A stretch of 64,000 nt of DNA from Nitrososphaerota archaeon (lineage in GTDB: Archaea > Thermoproteota > Nitrososphaeria > Nitrososphaerales > Gagatemarchaeaceae). Shown in pieces: positions 51,240 through 59,759 of this stretch. The stretch is from positions 62,001 to 126,000 of the forward strand of contig JACQFN010000002.1 in assembly GCA_016200045.1 (NCBI GenBank), given 5' to 3'. Position numbers and translations under genes: made by a program. Every line of letters starts with the position of its first letter. The stretch's first letter is position 1. Below the pieces are notes generated by a model that saw nothing but the letters and a program-made list of their open reading frames with translations, was not told the origin of the DNA and did not search any database.

Positions 51240-52289
51240 TTGCCAACGGAGAAGGATGTACTTGCCGCGCTATCCACAGTGTCCGACCCCGAACTCGGGC
51301 GGGACATAGTCTCCCTCCACATGGTGGAAGGGGTAGCCATAGAGGGGGAGACCGTGAGTTTCACACTTAACCTGACCACGCCTGCCTGTCCCCTCAGGGA
51401 CAGGATCGAGCAAGGCGCGAGGGCGGCCGTCGCAGGGGTCCGCGGCGTGAAGGAGGTCAAGATGAAGACTTCTTCGAACGTGTTTGCGACGCGGGACTTC
51501 GCCGGGGGCGGCATGCTGCAGGGAGTGAAGAACATCATTGCGGTGGCAAGCGGCAAGGGAGGGGTCGGGAAGTCAACCATCGCCGTCAACCTTGCCGTTG
51601 CGCTCGCCCAGTCGGGAGCGAAGGTCGGGATACTTGACGCGGACATCTACGGTCCGAACATACCGCTGATGATGGGGGTCCGAGAAACGCCTGAAGTCAA
51701 GGATAGCGTGATAGTTCCCCCCGTCGCTCACGGGGTGAGGGTGGCCTCGCTCGGGTTCTTCTACGGGGACGAGAAGGCCGTCATCTGGAGGGGGCCTATG
51801 GTCGCGGGGGCGGTCAGGCAGCTGCTCACTCAGGTGCAGTGGGGGGAGCTGGATTACCTCGTGGTGGATCTGCCACCGGGTACCGGGGATGCCTCATTGA
51901 CGCTGGCTCAGACTGTCCCCCTCGGGGGCGTGGTGATAGTATCGACCCCGCAGGTATCGGCTACTTCGATCGCCGCGAAGGCCCTGGCGATGTTCAGGCG
52001 GCTGAACGTCCCGATCCTCGGAGTTGTGGAGAACATGAGCTATTTCGTGTGCCCTCACTGCGGAGAAAAGACCTACGTGTTCTCCCAGGGGGGAGGCGCG
52101 AAGATAGCCAAGGACCTGAACGTCGACTTCCTAGGGGAGATCCCGCTCGACGTCCAGGTAAGGGAGCAGTCAGACAAGGGGGTCCCGGCGGTGGCCATTG
52201 AGTCGAAGCAGGCGGTTCCCTTCAGGGAACTTGCGTTCAGGGTCGCGGGGATGGTCAGCATCGTGGCCTATGCCCGGATGAAGAAATGA
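51240..52289 (+). CDS. Mrp/ApbC P-loop ATPase with MIP18 domain (Fe-S carrier)
   Basis: The N-terminal MIP18/DUF59 domain (1-80) precedes a Mrp/NBP35 ATPase: P-loop ASGKGGVGKSTIAVN (104-118), DADIYGPNIP, LPPGTGDASLT and the CxxC in YFVCPHCGEKT that binds the bridging iron-sulfur cluster. It delivers Fe-S clusters to apo-proteins. The TTG start is normal here. A small 36-residue gene overlaps its TGA in ATGA. Confidence 0.95.
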   Translation: MPTEKDVLAALSTVSDPELGRDIVSLHMVEGVAIEGETVSFTLNLTTPACPLRDRIEQGARAAVAGVRGVKEVKMKTSSNVFATRDFAGGGMLQGVKNIIAVASGKGGVGKSTIAVNLAVALAQSGAKVGILDADIYGPNIPLMMGVRETPEVKDSVIVPPVAHGVRVASLGFFYGDEKAVIWRGPMVAGAVRQLLTQVQWGELDYLVVDLPPGTGDASLTLAQTVPLGGVVIVSTPQVSATSIAAKALAMFRRLNVPILGVVENMSYFVCPHCGEKTYVFSQGGGAKIAKDLNVDFLGEIPLDVQVREQSDKGVPAVAIESKQAVPFRELAFRVAGMVSIVAYARMKK

Positions 52290-52396
52290 GCACCGAGGAA
52301 GACAAACTGGCACGAAGGGTCGAGCAGAAGAAGAAGGCCCGAAAGCGAAGGCGCGGGCCCTACCGCAAGTCCTGGAGCCCCCCGAAAGGCGCCTAG
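52286..52396 (+). CDS. Small basic protein translationally coupled to Mrp
   Basis: This 36-codon frame is below the track limit. It starts at an ATG that overlaps the Mrp stop in ATGA, and its TAG overlaps the convergent RidA stop in CTAG, so both ends are fixed by gene-overlap geometry common in this window. The product is very basic (KKKARKRRRGPYRKSW), like a nucleic-acid or ribosome-binding tail. I do not recognise it. Confidence 0.6.
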   Translation: MSTEEDKLARRVEQKKKARKRRRGPYRKSWSPPKGA

Positions 52397-52764
52397 CGGA
52401 CGGCCATCGCGTCGATTTCGACCCTCGCACCTCGGGGGAGGGCCGCGGCCTGGACAGTCGTTCGGGCAGGATATGGTGCCGAGAAGTGCTTCGAGTATTC
52501 GGCGTTCATCTCCTGGTACTCGGCAAGGTCAGTGAGGAAGACGCTCGTCCTGACGACGTGTTGGAGCCCGAGGCCAGCCGCCTTTAGTACCTCCCCAAGG
52601 TTCGCGATAGCCCTGCCGGTCTGGGCCGCAATCCCCACTTCCAGGTTTCCGGTTGCAGGGTCTGTCCCGATCTGACCGGCGCAATAGACCGCTCCGGCGT
52701 CGATCGCCTGGGAATAGGGTCCGGCGGGAGGGGGAGCCTCCTTGGAGTTGACCTCGCGCTTCAC
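52393..52764 (-). CDS. ridA: RidA-family reactive-intermediate deaminase
   Basis: The 123-residue protein shows PAGPYSQAIDAGAVYCAGQI at the N-terminus and GARVEIDAMAV with the catalytic Arg at the C-terminus, the full RidA/YjgF signature. It removes 2-aminoacrylate and related enamines formed by PLP enzymes. It ends convergent with the small gene after mrp. Confidence 0.95.
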   Translation of the reverse strand: MKREVNSKEAPPPAGPYSQAIDAGAVYCAGQIGTDPATGNLEVGIAAQTGRAIANLGEVLKAAGLGLQHVVRTSVFLTDLAEYQEMNAEYSKHFSAPYPARTTVQAAALPRGARVEIDAMAVR

Positions 52765-52813
52765 AGGCAGGGTCGAGTCTTCGGCTCGTCTTAAGCCGTT
52801 CTCTGGGCCGACG

Positions 52814-53212
52814 TCATTTCCGCCCCAGGGCCTTCAGAATCATAGGATAGATTTCAGACTCGTCGTCATACTCGATCGTCACCTTGTCCTGCATGTGACT
52901 GAGCATCGTGGAGACGACCCGCCCTCTCTTCGACACCAGGATGACCTTCACGCCTGCCTTGTGGGCGGCCATGATCTCCAGTCCCACCCCGATGCTCGGC
53001 TCGTTGACGTCCGCGATCACGGCATCGCTCTCCTCGACCGCTCGCCGGTCTCTTTCGAAGACGTCAATCCCGGTTGGCGAGGCGCTCTCGAGGAGTCCAA
53101 GGACCCAAGGGGAGGAAACCTCGTTCCCCGAGTCTGTAATCGCCTTGGCCATAAGTACTGCCCTCTCGCGGGACCTGTTTAGAACCAGGGGAACGGAGAG
53201 ATAGACCTTCAA
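52814..53212 (-). CDS. Nucleoside 2-deoxyribosyltransferase-like hydrolase (DNPH1 type)
   Basis: The 132-residue protein matches the PF05014 family: MKVYLSVPLV, then ERDRRAVEESDAVIADVNEP and SIGVGLEIMAAHKAGVKVI, with the catalytic Glu in GLEI and Asp in ADVNEP. DNPH1/Rcl proteins split deoxynucleoside monophosphates; other members transfer deoxyribose. The exact substrate is open. Starts at ATG. Confidence 0.85.
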   Translation of the reverse strand: MKVYLSVPLVLNRSRERAVLMAKAITDSGNEVSSPWVLGLLESASPTGIDVFERDRRAVEESDAVIADVNEPSIGVGLEIMAAHKAGVKVILVSKRGRVVSTMLSHMQDKVTIEYDDESEIYPMILKALGRK

Positions 53213-53239
53213 ATCCTTCAGGAGAAATGTGCGCGTCGT

Positions 53240-53437
53240 TTATGCCTTGCCGCTGAAGAGGTTCACTATCGGTAGTTTTGCCTGTTTGTGGTCGCACTTC
53301 TGAGGGCTGTGCGCATAGCAGTAGGTGGCGCCGCAGACATGGCACTTGTAGAAGAAGCCGGACCCCAAGGTACGGCCGCAATAGCCGCAGACCGAAGAGG
53401 CCTTCTGCGCCGGTCCCTGAAAGACCGTACGGCTCAT
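53240..53437 (-). CDS. AN1-type zinc finger protein
   Basis: The 65-residue protein contains CGYCGRTLG, CHVCGATYCYAHSPQKCDH, eight metal ligands in the spacing of the AN1 zinc finger known in archaea. It may act in protein quality control or RNA binding, as proposed for other AN1 proteins, but this is not established for archaea. A TATA-like CTTAATAG on the minus strand lies about 25 bases before the ATG. Confidence 0.85.
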   Translation of the reverse strand: MSRTVFQGPAQKASSVCGYCGRTLGSGFFYKCHVCGATYCYAHSPQKCDHKQAKLPIVNLFSGKA

Positions 53438-53563
53438 GTACCATTAATTGAGACGGTCGCTATTAAGCGAATATGAAGAATTTACAACAAGATTGGTAGG
53501 ACAGCCCTGAAACTGTTATTGGTCACTCTTCACTTTTCTCCTAATGAAAAGTGAATTGCAACC

Positions 53564-54046
53564 CTACTTCTTGTAGCCGACGGTTCTCAGGAAGCGGTGC
53601 CGCTCCTTCTTGTCTGACCGGGTCTCCGACCCTTTCGGGGACACGCCGTCGACGATTCCGAGGATCGCCCTCCCCTTCCCTACCTTTGCAAGAATGACGG
53701 TAACGTCGTTCGAGGTCGCGCAGTAGACCCCGACCACCTCCTGGACTGACCTCACCCTGTCCAAGACGTTTATGGGAAATGAGCCCCGTAGTACTATCAC
53801 GAAGCAGTGCCCTGCCCCTATGTCGGATGCGAGCCTGACAGCCATGGCGGTCGAGTCTCCGTCGGTCCCGTCTGACCTCACGAGCGCTTTCCCTGAAGCT
53901 TCGCAGAAAGCTATCCCGAACTTTATTCCCGGGGATGAGGTCGCGAGGGCCTCGTAGAGGTCTTCGACAGTCTTGATGAAGTGACTCTGGCCGATGATGA
54001 TCTGGTATCCTTCGGGTACTGAAATCTCGAGCTCTGCGAATTCCAC
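53564..54046 (-). CDS. Adenosine-specific kinase-like protein
   Basis: From the GTG start the 160-residue protein reads EFAELEISVPEGYQIIIGQ, SHFIKTVEDLYEALATSSPG, GIKFGIAFCEASGKALVRS, RGRAILGIVDGVSPKG-like and ends in a Lys-rich tail, matching the PF04008 family. The family was described as an adenosine-specific kinase (PAE2307). The track start adds an implausible N-terminal extension; GTG 54046 fits the family. It is divergent from the secretion ATPase gene. Confidence 0.87.
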   Translation of the reverse strand: MEFAELEISVPEGYQIIIGQSHFIKTVEDLYEALATSSPGIKFGIAFCEASGKALVRSDGTDGDSTAMAVRLASDIGAGHCFVIVLRGSFPINVLDRVRSVQEVVGVYCATSNDVTVILAKVGKGRAILGIVDGVSPKGSETRSDKKERHRFLRTVGYKK

Positions 54047-54107
54047 GCCAGGCCGGGGTCTCGGGAAGTGAAAACCCTTTGCTTCGACGAGCCGGCTGTG
54101 GTGCGCG

Positions 54108-54116
54108 TTATTAACG
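54108..54116 (+). promoter_or_regulatory. TATA-like box of the secretion ATPase-TadC operon
   Basis: GTTATTAAC lies about 24 bases before the ATG of the secretion ATPase gene, suggesting a leaderless message for the two pilus-assembly genes. Confidence 0.5.
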
Positions 54117-54135
54117 GGCTCGAGGTACTCCCCCA

Positions 54136-55614
54136 ATGTCCCACGGGGCCAACATGGTCGGTCAAGCGCCGACCCAACGGAGTCGGAGCGCAATTTCGCG
54201 TCTGGAGGCGACCTCCGCCGCAAGGGTCGGTGGCACTGTCCTGGACAGCTACAGGGTCCCGGCCGGAGGCGGTCCGGACTCTTCCGCCGAAGTCATCGTG
54301 GCGGAGGAGCAAGCGACGGGGAGGTACCACGTGCTCCTCCCTCCCCTCGACCAGGGCGAAGCTGAGGCGCTCGCCCTCCTTCGCGACAACCTGCTCTACG
54401 TCGTCCCTCCGGACGCGACTGGGACCTCCGAGGAGATCGTGAAGCAGTACCTCACTCCCACCGCTGAGAGGACGGGGGTGGCCCCGGTCGTGAGGGCGGC
54501 CGAGAGGAAGCTGCTCTACCACCTGCTCCGCGAGTTCGCTGGCTACTGGGAACTGGACACCTTCATGCGGGACGACAGGATTGAGGAGATCTCGGTGACA
54601 CGTCATGACAGGCCTGTCAGGCTGCTTCACCGAGGGTTCAGCGAATACATGTTCATGGAAACGAACGTCACGTTCAGCAGCGAGGCCAGGCTCCAGGGTT
54701 TGATCCGAAGGCTGGCGCAGTTCGGGGGGACGACCGTGTCTCTCGCTCAGCCCTCCCTTGAGGTGACCCTGCAAGGGGTGTCAGACACCAGGATCACGGC
54801 GACCCTCGGGGACGAGATATCCCGGCCGGGCTCGACCCTGGCGATAAGGAAGCAGAGAGAGCATCCGTTGACCCTCGCCCATCTCGCCTCCCCCGAGGAG
54901 CCGGGGATCAGGTCGGCCAAGGCGGCACCGTCCGAGGATGCCGTCCCTCCCTACGAAGAATCGCACGTCCATAAGACGCTGTCAGTACTCATGGCCGCAT
55001 ACTTCTGGCTGCTCCTGGAGAGGACTACCAACGTCCTCATCGCGGGGGAGACGAACTCAGGGAAGACCACCCTGATGAACGCCATACTCGCCCTCATCAA
55101 CCCGAGGACGAAGATAGTCACGGCCGAGGATGTCCTCGAGATCAATCTCCCCGACCACCTGCACTGGCAGAGACTGAAGACAAGGTCCTATCGCGCAGGG
55201 CTTTCCCCTTCGAACGGGACCTACGAGTACGACCTTTCCGACCTGCTCAAGCTTTCGCTCAGGTTCTCCCCGACCGTCCTGAGTCTCGGGGAGATGAGGG
55301 GGGAGGAATCCGAGACCGTGGCCGCCGCCATCACCCTGGGGACCTCGACGATGACCACTGTGCATGCCGAGAGCGCCGAACGGTGCGTCCAGCGGCTGAC
55401 GACGACCCCCGCTGAAGTGGTCGACAGGAGCTACCGCCTCGCCGAAATCGCAAGGGGACTCGGGTGGAGCCCTTCCAAGCTTCAGGCCAAGCTCACCATG
55501 CGCGCAGCGTACGTGGCACGGACGATAGGGGGAGGGAACTTCTCGCCCCAGGCTCTCTCCGAGATGGTCAGGGACTTCTCGGTCACGGACCTGTCTCCGC
55601 ACCGGGAGGGGTGA
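54136..55614 (+). CDS. Type II/IV secretion (pilus) ATPase, GspE/ArlI-like
   Basis: The 492-residue ATPase has the P-loop IAGETNSGKTTLM (303-313), Walker B VLSLGEMRGEES and the His box MTTVHAES, with a 230-residue N-terminal domain. It belongs to the archaeal FlaI/TadA-type group that powers pilus assembly on the cytoplasmic face. No arlH, arlF or arlG genes accompany it, so this is a pilus rather than an archaellum. Its TGA overlaps the next gene's GTG in GTGA. The C-terminal tail MRAAYVARTIGGGNFSPQ is normal for the group. Confidence 0.94.
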   Translation: MSHGANMVGQAPTQRSRSAISRLEATSAARVGGTVLDSYRVPAGGGPDSSAEVIVAEEQATGRYHVLLPPLDQGEAEALALLRDNLLYVVPPDATGTSEEIVKQYLTPTAERTGVAPVVRAAERKLLYHLLREFAGYWELDTFMRDDRIEEISVTRHDRPVRLLHRGFSEYMFMETNVTFSSEARLQGLIRRLAQFGGTTVSLAQPSLEVTLQGVSDTRITATLGDEISRPGSTLAIRKQREHPLTLAHLASPEEPGIRSAKAAPSEDAVPPYEESHVHKTLSVLMAAYFWLLLERTTNVLIAGETNSGKTTLMNAILALINPRTKIVTAEDVLEINLPDHLHWQRLKTRSYRAGLSPSNGTYEYDLSDLLKLSLRFSPTVLSLGEMRGEESETVAAAITLGTSTMTTVHAESAERCVQRLTTTPAEVVDRSYRLAEIARGLGWSPSKLQAKLTMRAAYVARTIGGGNFSPQALSEMVRDFSVTDLSPHREG

Positions 55615-57278
55615 CGTCTTCGGAGCATCGCGGTCCCGAAGTCCGGTCGCGGGGTTGGGGGTCCCTCTCCGCCATCACCAGGTGGAGGACGCGGAGGCTC
55701 GCCGCGCTGGCGTCAAGGGCAGGGACTATCGAAGACCCGGTCGCGATTGCGAGGCGTTCCGCCATGGCATCCTGCCTGGCAGCATTGGTGGTTCTGCCGA
55801 TCTCTGCATTCCTTGGGTCGGCCGTCTCGCCCTACTTCTTCGCGCTTGGGGCCCTCCCCGCCGTCGTCCTCTTCCTCCCCGAACTCAGGCTCAGAGACTC
55901 TTGCTCGAAACGGAAGGAGGGAGTCGAACGGGCCCTTCCGTTCTTTTCGATACTGGTCAACGTGATGGCGGGGGCAGGTATGCCCCTTTATTCCATCTTC
56001 GAGGAGGTCTCCAAGACGGATTTCTTTGAAGCGGTCAGGAAGGAAGCGCTCTGGGTAAGACGAGATGTGACAGTATTCGGGATGGACCCGAACCGGGCCT
56101 TCGAGAGGCTGGCCGCGTCCCACCCCTCGAACAAGTTTGCGACATTCCTGTTCGGATACACGAGCAAGGTGAGGAGCGGAGGGGACATGGTGGTGTACCT
56201 GACGGGCCAGAGCGCTTCGATGATCAGGGAGCTGGAGGAGGGCTGGTCGAGGTACTCCGACCGCGCCGGCATAGTCGGGAGCCTGATGGTCACCGTCTTC
56301 GGGGTCCTGCCTCTGCTCCTCCTCGTGGTGAGCATATTTTCGCCTGCGGCCTCGATGGTCGGCCTCCTCGTCTTCACCGGGGTGGCGGTCCCGCTGTTCA
56401 CCCTGGCGCTCATCACCATGGCCGGAAGGATGCAGCCATCTGGGGAGGTGGTCCTCCGCGGAAGGGCAGCGAGGGGCCTGCTCGCAGGGACGGCCGGGGT
56501 CGCGGTGGGGTACCTTGCCGGGTCTGCCTGGGTCGGAGCCGCGCTGGCCATATCCGGCTTCTTCGTTGTCCACGGCCTGTCGGTAAGGGAAGCCCTGAGA
56601 GAGAACAGGGAGGTGGAAGCCGCCCTCCCCGAGTTCATGAAGGACGTCCTAGAACTGAAGAGGCAGGAATACGGGCTGGCCAAGGGTCTGATGAACATGG
56701 CAGAAAAGAACAGATACAACGCTTCCTTCGACCGCATGCTGCTCGGGATCGCCTCTCAGCTGAGGGCGGGGACTCCCCTCGAGGACGTCAGGGTCTCGTC
56801 CAGGTCCACGCTTGCGAGGATGACCTTCTTCCTGTTGGGGAAGATGGCTCACACGGGCGGGGGTACCGTCGACACGGTATTCCAGATGTCGCTCCACACG
56901 GGGGCGGTCGTGGAGGCTCGACGCAAGGCGCGGGTCGAGATGCGCCCCTACCTCGTCCTGTCGTACGTGTCCCCGCTGATGCTGGCCTTCGGGGTGACCT
57001 TCGTCAGGGGAGTCCTTTCCTCGTTCGGAAAGTCGTTCAGCCCTGGTTCGTCCGCTTCAGTCTCCCCCCTGCAGATAGGCATCATCCCGCCCGCTCTGGG
57101 CCAGGTATCCGACCTGCTGATCGTCGTAAGCGCGGCTGCGCTCGGCCTGATCGGTGTCAAGATGACGGAGTTCACGGTCAGGGACACCCTGAGAGCGTCC
57201 GGGAATCTTTTCCTCGCTGTGGGCGCCATAATCGTGCTCTCGGGTCCGACTGTAGGGTTCCTCTTTCCGACGGGGTAG
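55611..57278 (+). CDS. TadC/ArlJ-like pilus platform membrane protein
   Basis: Starting at the GTG that overlaps the ATPase stop, the 555-residue protein has two T2SF-like cytoplasmic repeats: ERALPFFSILVNVMAGAGMP and LPEFMKDVLELKRQEYGLAKG, each followed by membrane helices. This is the double GspF domain of ArlJ/TadC proteins that anchor pilus assembly. The track ORF begins upstream inside the ATPase gene in another frame. About eight helices are visible, with basic loops between. Confidence 0.9.
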   Translation: MTSSEHRGPEVRSRGWGSLSAITRWRTRRLAALASRAGTIEDPVAIARRSAMASCLAALVVLPISAFLGSAVSPYFFALGALPAVVLFLPELRLRDSCSKRKEGVERALPFFSILVNVMAGAGMPLYSIFEEVSKTDFFEAVRKEALWVRRDVTVFGMDPNRAFERLAASHPSNKFATFLFGYTSKVRSGGDMVVYLTGQSASMIRELEEGWSRYSDRAGIVGSLMVTVFGVLPLLLLVVSIFSPAASMVGLLVFTGVAVPLFTLALITMAGRMQPSGEVVLRGRAARGLLAGTAGVAVGYLAGSAWVGAALAISGFFVVHGLSVREALRENREVEAALPEFMKDVLELKRQEYGLAKGLMNMAEKNRYNASFDRMLLGIASQLRAGTPLEDVRVSSRSTLARMTFFLLGKMAHTGGGTVDTVFQMSLHTGAVVEARRKARVEMRPYLVLSYVSPLMLAFGVTFVRGVLSSFGKSFSPGSSASVSPLQIGIIPPALGQVSDLLIVVSAAALGLIGVKMTEFTVRDTLRASGNLFLAVGAIIVLSGPTVGFLFPTG

Positions 57279-57295
57279 ACTGTGGCAGGTTGGGG

Positions 57296-57304
57296 GTTAT
57301 ATCG
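57296..57304 (+). promoter_or_regulatory. TATA-like box of the pilin operon
   Basis: GTTATATCG lies about 25 bases before the first pilin ATG, so pilins can be transcribed independently from the assembly genes, which would allow a higher level of subunits. Confidence 0.5.
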
Positions 57305-57324
57305 TCGGCAGCTCTTTCGGTCCG

Positions 57325-57852
57325 ATGAAAATACTCCATTCACGCAAAGCAATCTCCCAGAGCATGGACCTGTTCATCATCATCGCGGCAGTGCTAGGGA
57401 TCGGCGGGGTGGTGACGGCAGCCACCTACGGTCTTGTAAGCAGCGGAGCCTCGTCAACCACCGCAGAGATCCTCGCTTCGACGCTGACGGGAGGGCCTCC
57501 CTCCGGCGGGGGTACGTTCACCCTCTCGCTGACCATCAAGAACGTCGGGACCACCCCTGTAACCCTTTCCGCAACCAGCCCGATCAACGTGACGATCACC
57601 GGGGTCAAGGGCGTGGCATCTTCGTCGTGCACCCAGTCGGGGTCCCTCACGTGGGGTTCGGCGCACTGTCTGCTCCCAGCCTCGCTGGTCGACTGGGTCG
57701 TCACCTCCGGGACCGTGACTCCCGGGCAACAGGTCTCCCTCATCGCGACAATGACAACGACCGGGACTAACCCTGTAGTCTCTGGCGGGTCCTACGCAGT
57801 CAACGTGCTGTTCGGGGCGTCTTCGACCTCGGTCAAGCTGAACGCTCAATGA
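57325..57852 (+). CDS. Class III signal pilin-like protein 1
   Basis: A 175-residue protein whose N-terminus MKILHSRKAISQS precedes a 22-residue hydrophobic helix (MDLFIIIAAVLGIGG). The SRKA/I site fits an archaeal prepilin peptidase cut, leaving a short basic leader. The remainder is Ser/Thr/Gly-rich and strand-like, typical of pilin heads. One pair of cysteines (SSCTQ, AHCLL) could form a disulfide. It is the first of four pilin genes joined by overlaps. Confidence 0.8.
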   Translation: MKILHSRKAISQSMDLFIIIAAVLGIGGVVTAATYGLVSSGASSTTAEILASTLTGGPPSGGGTFTLSLTIKNVGTTPVTLSATSPINVTITGVKGVASSSCTQSGSLTWGSAHCLLPASLVDWVVTSGTVTPGQQVSLIATMTTTGTNPVVSGGSYAVNVLFGASSTSVKLNAQ

Positions 57853-58346
57853 CCGCTAACGGGAAGGAGCCCCTCCCTCATTTTTCGCGGCGGAGAATGG
57901 GGGTGAGCGAGCTCTATGCGTCTCTGCTGATGCTAGGAGCAACCCTGTCGCTAGGCTCGTTCATCACCGCGGCTGCGGTAGGCCAATTCGGGCTCGCCAC
58001 GTCCTCGTCCGCGGCGTCGTCGCTCGTGGAACAGAGGTCGTCGGGGAAGCTCATGGCCTTCGTCTACGCGACCACCGCCACCCCGGGTCCCTGTCCGCAG
58101 TACGCCGGGTCTCCGGAAGGAAGCACCCTGGTCTTCGCAGTCTTCGACTACGGGTCGTCAGCCTTCACCCCGATGATTATCTCAGTGAACGGGACCATCT
58201 ACACGGGAGCGTTCCCGAGTGCCCAGCCGGGAGGCCTTGCGACCTACCAGGTCACCCTCACGCCGGCGGGGACCTGCGTCCACACTTCAGGGCAGACCGT
58301 CATGCTCTCCGACCCTTCGGGGGATGAATTCGAGTTTGAGACGTAA
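57849..58346 (+). CDS. Class III signal pilin-like protein 2
   Basis: ATG overlaps the stop of pilin 1 in ATGA. The leader ends RRRMG and is followed by VSELYASLLMLGATLSLG, a hydrophobic helix as in archaeal pilins. The 165-residue product has two cysteines in the head (PGPCPQ and AGTCVH). It is a likely minor or structural subunit of the same pilus. Confidence 0.78.
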   Translation: MTANGKEPLPHFSRRRMGVSELYASLLMLGATLSLGSFITAAAVGQFGLATSSSAASSLVEQRSSGKLMAFVYATTATPGPCPQYAGSPEGSTLVFAVFDYGSSAFTPMIISVNGTIYTGAFPSAQPGGLATYQVTLTPAGTCVHTSGQTVMLSDPSGDEFEFET

Positions 58347-58815
58347 AGGGGTCTCGACCTACATAGAGGTGTTCGTCCTGATCGGGATCGCGACAGGGGG
58401 GTCAGCGCTGGCCTATTCAGCGGTCGGGAGGCTTGGCGCGTCTTCGTCGGGACCCTCCTTCGGGGTGACAGACCAGACGATCAGGCAGGGGACGAACGCC
58501 GCCACCGAGAGGATGACAGTCACGAACACGGGCCAGACCGGCATCACGAGCTTCAAGGTCTATCCCGGGGTGGCGTCCGCGTACTGCGTTTCAGTCTCGA
58601 GCGTTTCCTCGGGTGCGGTCTTGTCGACGACCTGCCCGGCGACATCGAACGTCTTTCCAGTGGCGCTGTCGGTCAACCTGGACCCGGGGGCGTCGGTGGT
58701 GTTCGTCCTCTTCTTCCCAGGCGCAGCCGTCTTCCAGGTTGGGAGCGCCTATCCCGTGACGCTAGCAGCAGGGTCCGCGACCCTGGGAGGGCGGGCGGTG
58801 GCACTTCCCGCATGA
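58324..58815 (+). CDS. Class III signal pilin-like protein 3
   Basis: The product (163 residues from ATG 58324; TTG 58336 possible) begins MNSSLRRKG, then VSTYIEVFVLIGIATGGSAL, the class III signal layout with cleavage after RRKG. The head has two cysteines (SAYCVS and TTCPAT). The track ORF begins 105 bases upstream inside pilin 2 in another frame. It overlaps both neighbours. Confidence 0.77.
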   Translation: MNSSLRRKGVSTYIEVFVLIGIATGGSALAYSAVGRLGASSSGPSFGVTDQTIRQGTNAATERMTVTNTGQTGITSFKVYPGVASAYCVSVSSVSSGAVLSTTCPATSNVFPVALSVNLDPGASVVFVLFFPGAAVFQVGSAYPVTLAAGSATLGGRAVALPA

Positions 58816-59759
58816 ACCCTTTCGCCGGGCGGAGGGGGGTGGCATCGGTGATAGGGACCCTGTTCTTTGTCTTCGTGTTCATGATCGCGATCGGCGCACA
58901 GGCCTACATGTCCGGCCTGCAATCCCAGTCCTCCCAGGCCGCGGAGGCGGCTCAGAACGTGGTGGACAGGAAGGTGGCGGAGGCCCTGAGGTTCGACGGT
59001 GGCGGGACGTCCGTCACAGCGGTCAACACGGGCGGGAGCCTCGAGCGCTTCAGGTACGTGGTCCTCAGGTTCAACAACGGCAGCGCGTACGCACTCCAGA
59101 CGAGCGCGGCCGTCCCCCCGGGGAGCTCCGAGCCGGTGGCTCAGATGGTGCCGTCGGGGACTTGCGGGAAGATGCAGTGCTCGCAGAAGTACAACCTGAT
59201 CGCGACCGGGGCGGCTGCGGGCGCGGTGGGTGTGGTAACCTCGTTCGGGAACACCTATTGGTACTCCCCCACCGACCCGACTGTGTCCGGGGGCGTGGGA
59301 GCGTACTACTGGACCCTTTCGAGGCAGTCGACGTCCTCGACCAGCTTCGTCCCTCTGACAGGGCTGGCGTTCACCGGCACCGCGAATTCGTTCTACAGGG
59401 TCTACGTCAGACTCGGGTACTACCAGTCTGCCATCAACGACCCGGGGCTGTCCTTTGCTGCCTCCGGTCCCGCCGGTGCTTCGGTCTTCGCCTGCGGAGG
59501 AATGGAGTACCCGGACGTCGCTCCGCAGTGCACGAGTTCCTTCAACGCGCAGGTCGGGATGACGGTGTTCGGAGGCGACTCCGTCATAGGCGCCGACTAC
59601 TGCGTGGGAGCGACATACCCGTGCGTATACGGGGCCACGATAGACGTGGTGTTCGGCTCCAGCGGAGGGACGTTCCAGCTCGAATTCAAGACGGCGGGGG
59701 CGACCACCGGGAGCGTCATCGCGGGGTCGTCGATCACGGTTGCAGAAGGGGTGAACTAG
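58812..59759 (+). CDS. Class III signal pilin-like protein 4, large (possible tip adhesin)
   Basis: At 315 residues this is nearly twice the size of its pilin neighbours. The leader GRRG is followed by VASVIGTLFFVFVFMIAIGA. The large C-terminal domain is rich in Gly, Ser, Thr and aromatic residues, with cysteine pairs (TCGKMQC; FACGG, QCTSS; DYCVG, YPCVY). The ATG overlaps the previous TGA in ATGA. A minor tip pilin or adhesin is the natural guess. Its stop overlaps the convergent HerA-like stop. Confidence 0.75.
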   Translation: MNPFAGRRGVASVIGTLFFVFVFMIAIGAQAYMSGLQSQSSQAAEAAQNVVDRKVAEALRFDGGGTSVTAVNTGGSLERFRYVVLRFNNGSAYALQTSAAVPPGSSEPVAQMVPSGTCGKMQCSQKYNLIATGAAAGAVGVVTSFGNTYWYSPTDPTVSGGVGAYYWTLSRQSTSSTSFVPLTGLAFTGTANSFYRVYVRLGYYQSAINDPGLSFAASGPAGASVFACGGMEYPDVAPQCTSSFNAQVGMTVFGGDSVIGADYCVGATYPCVYGATIDVVFGSSGGTFQLEFKTAGATTGSVIAGSSITVAEGVN

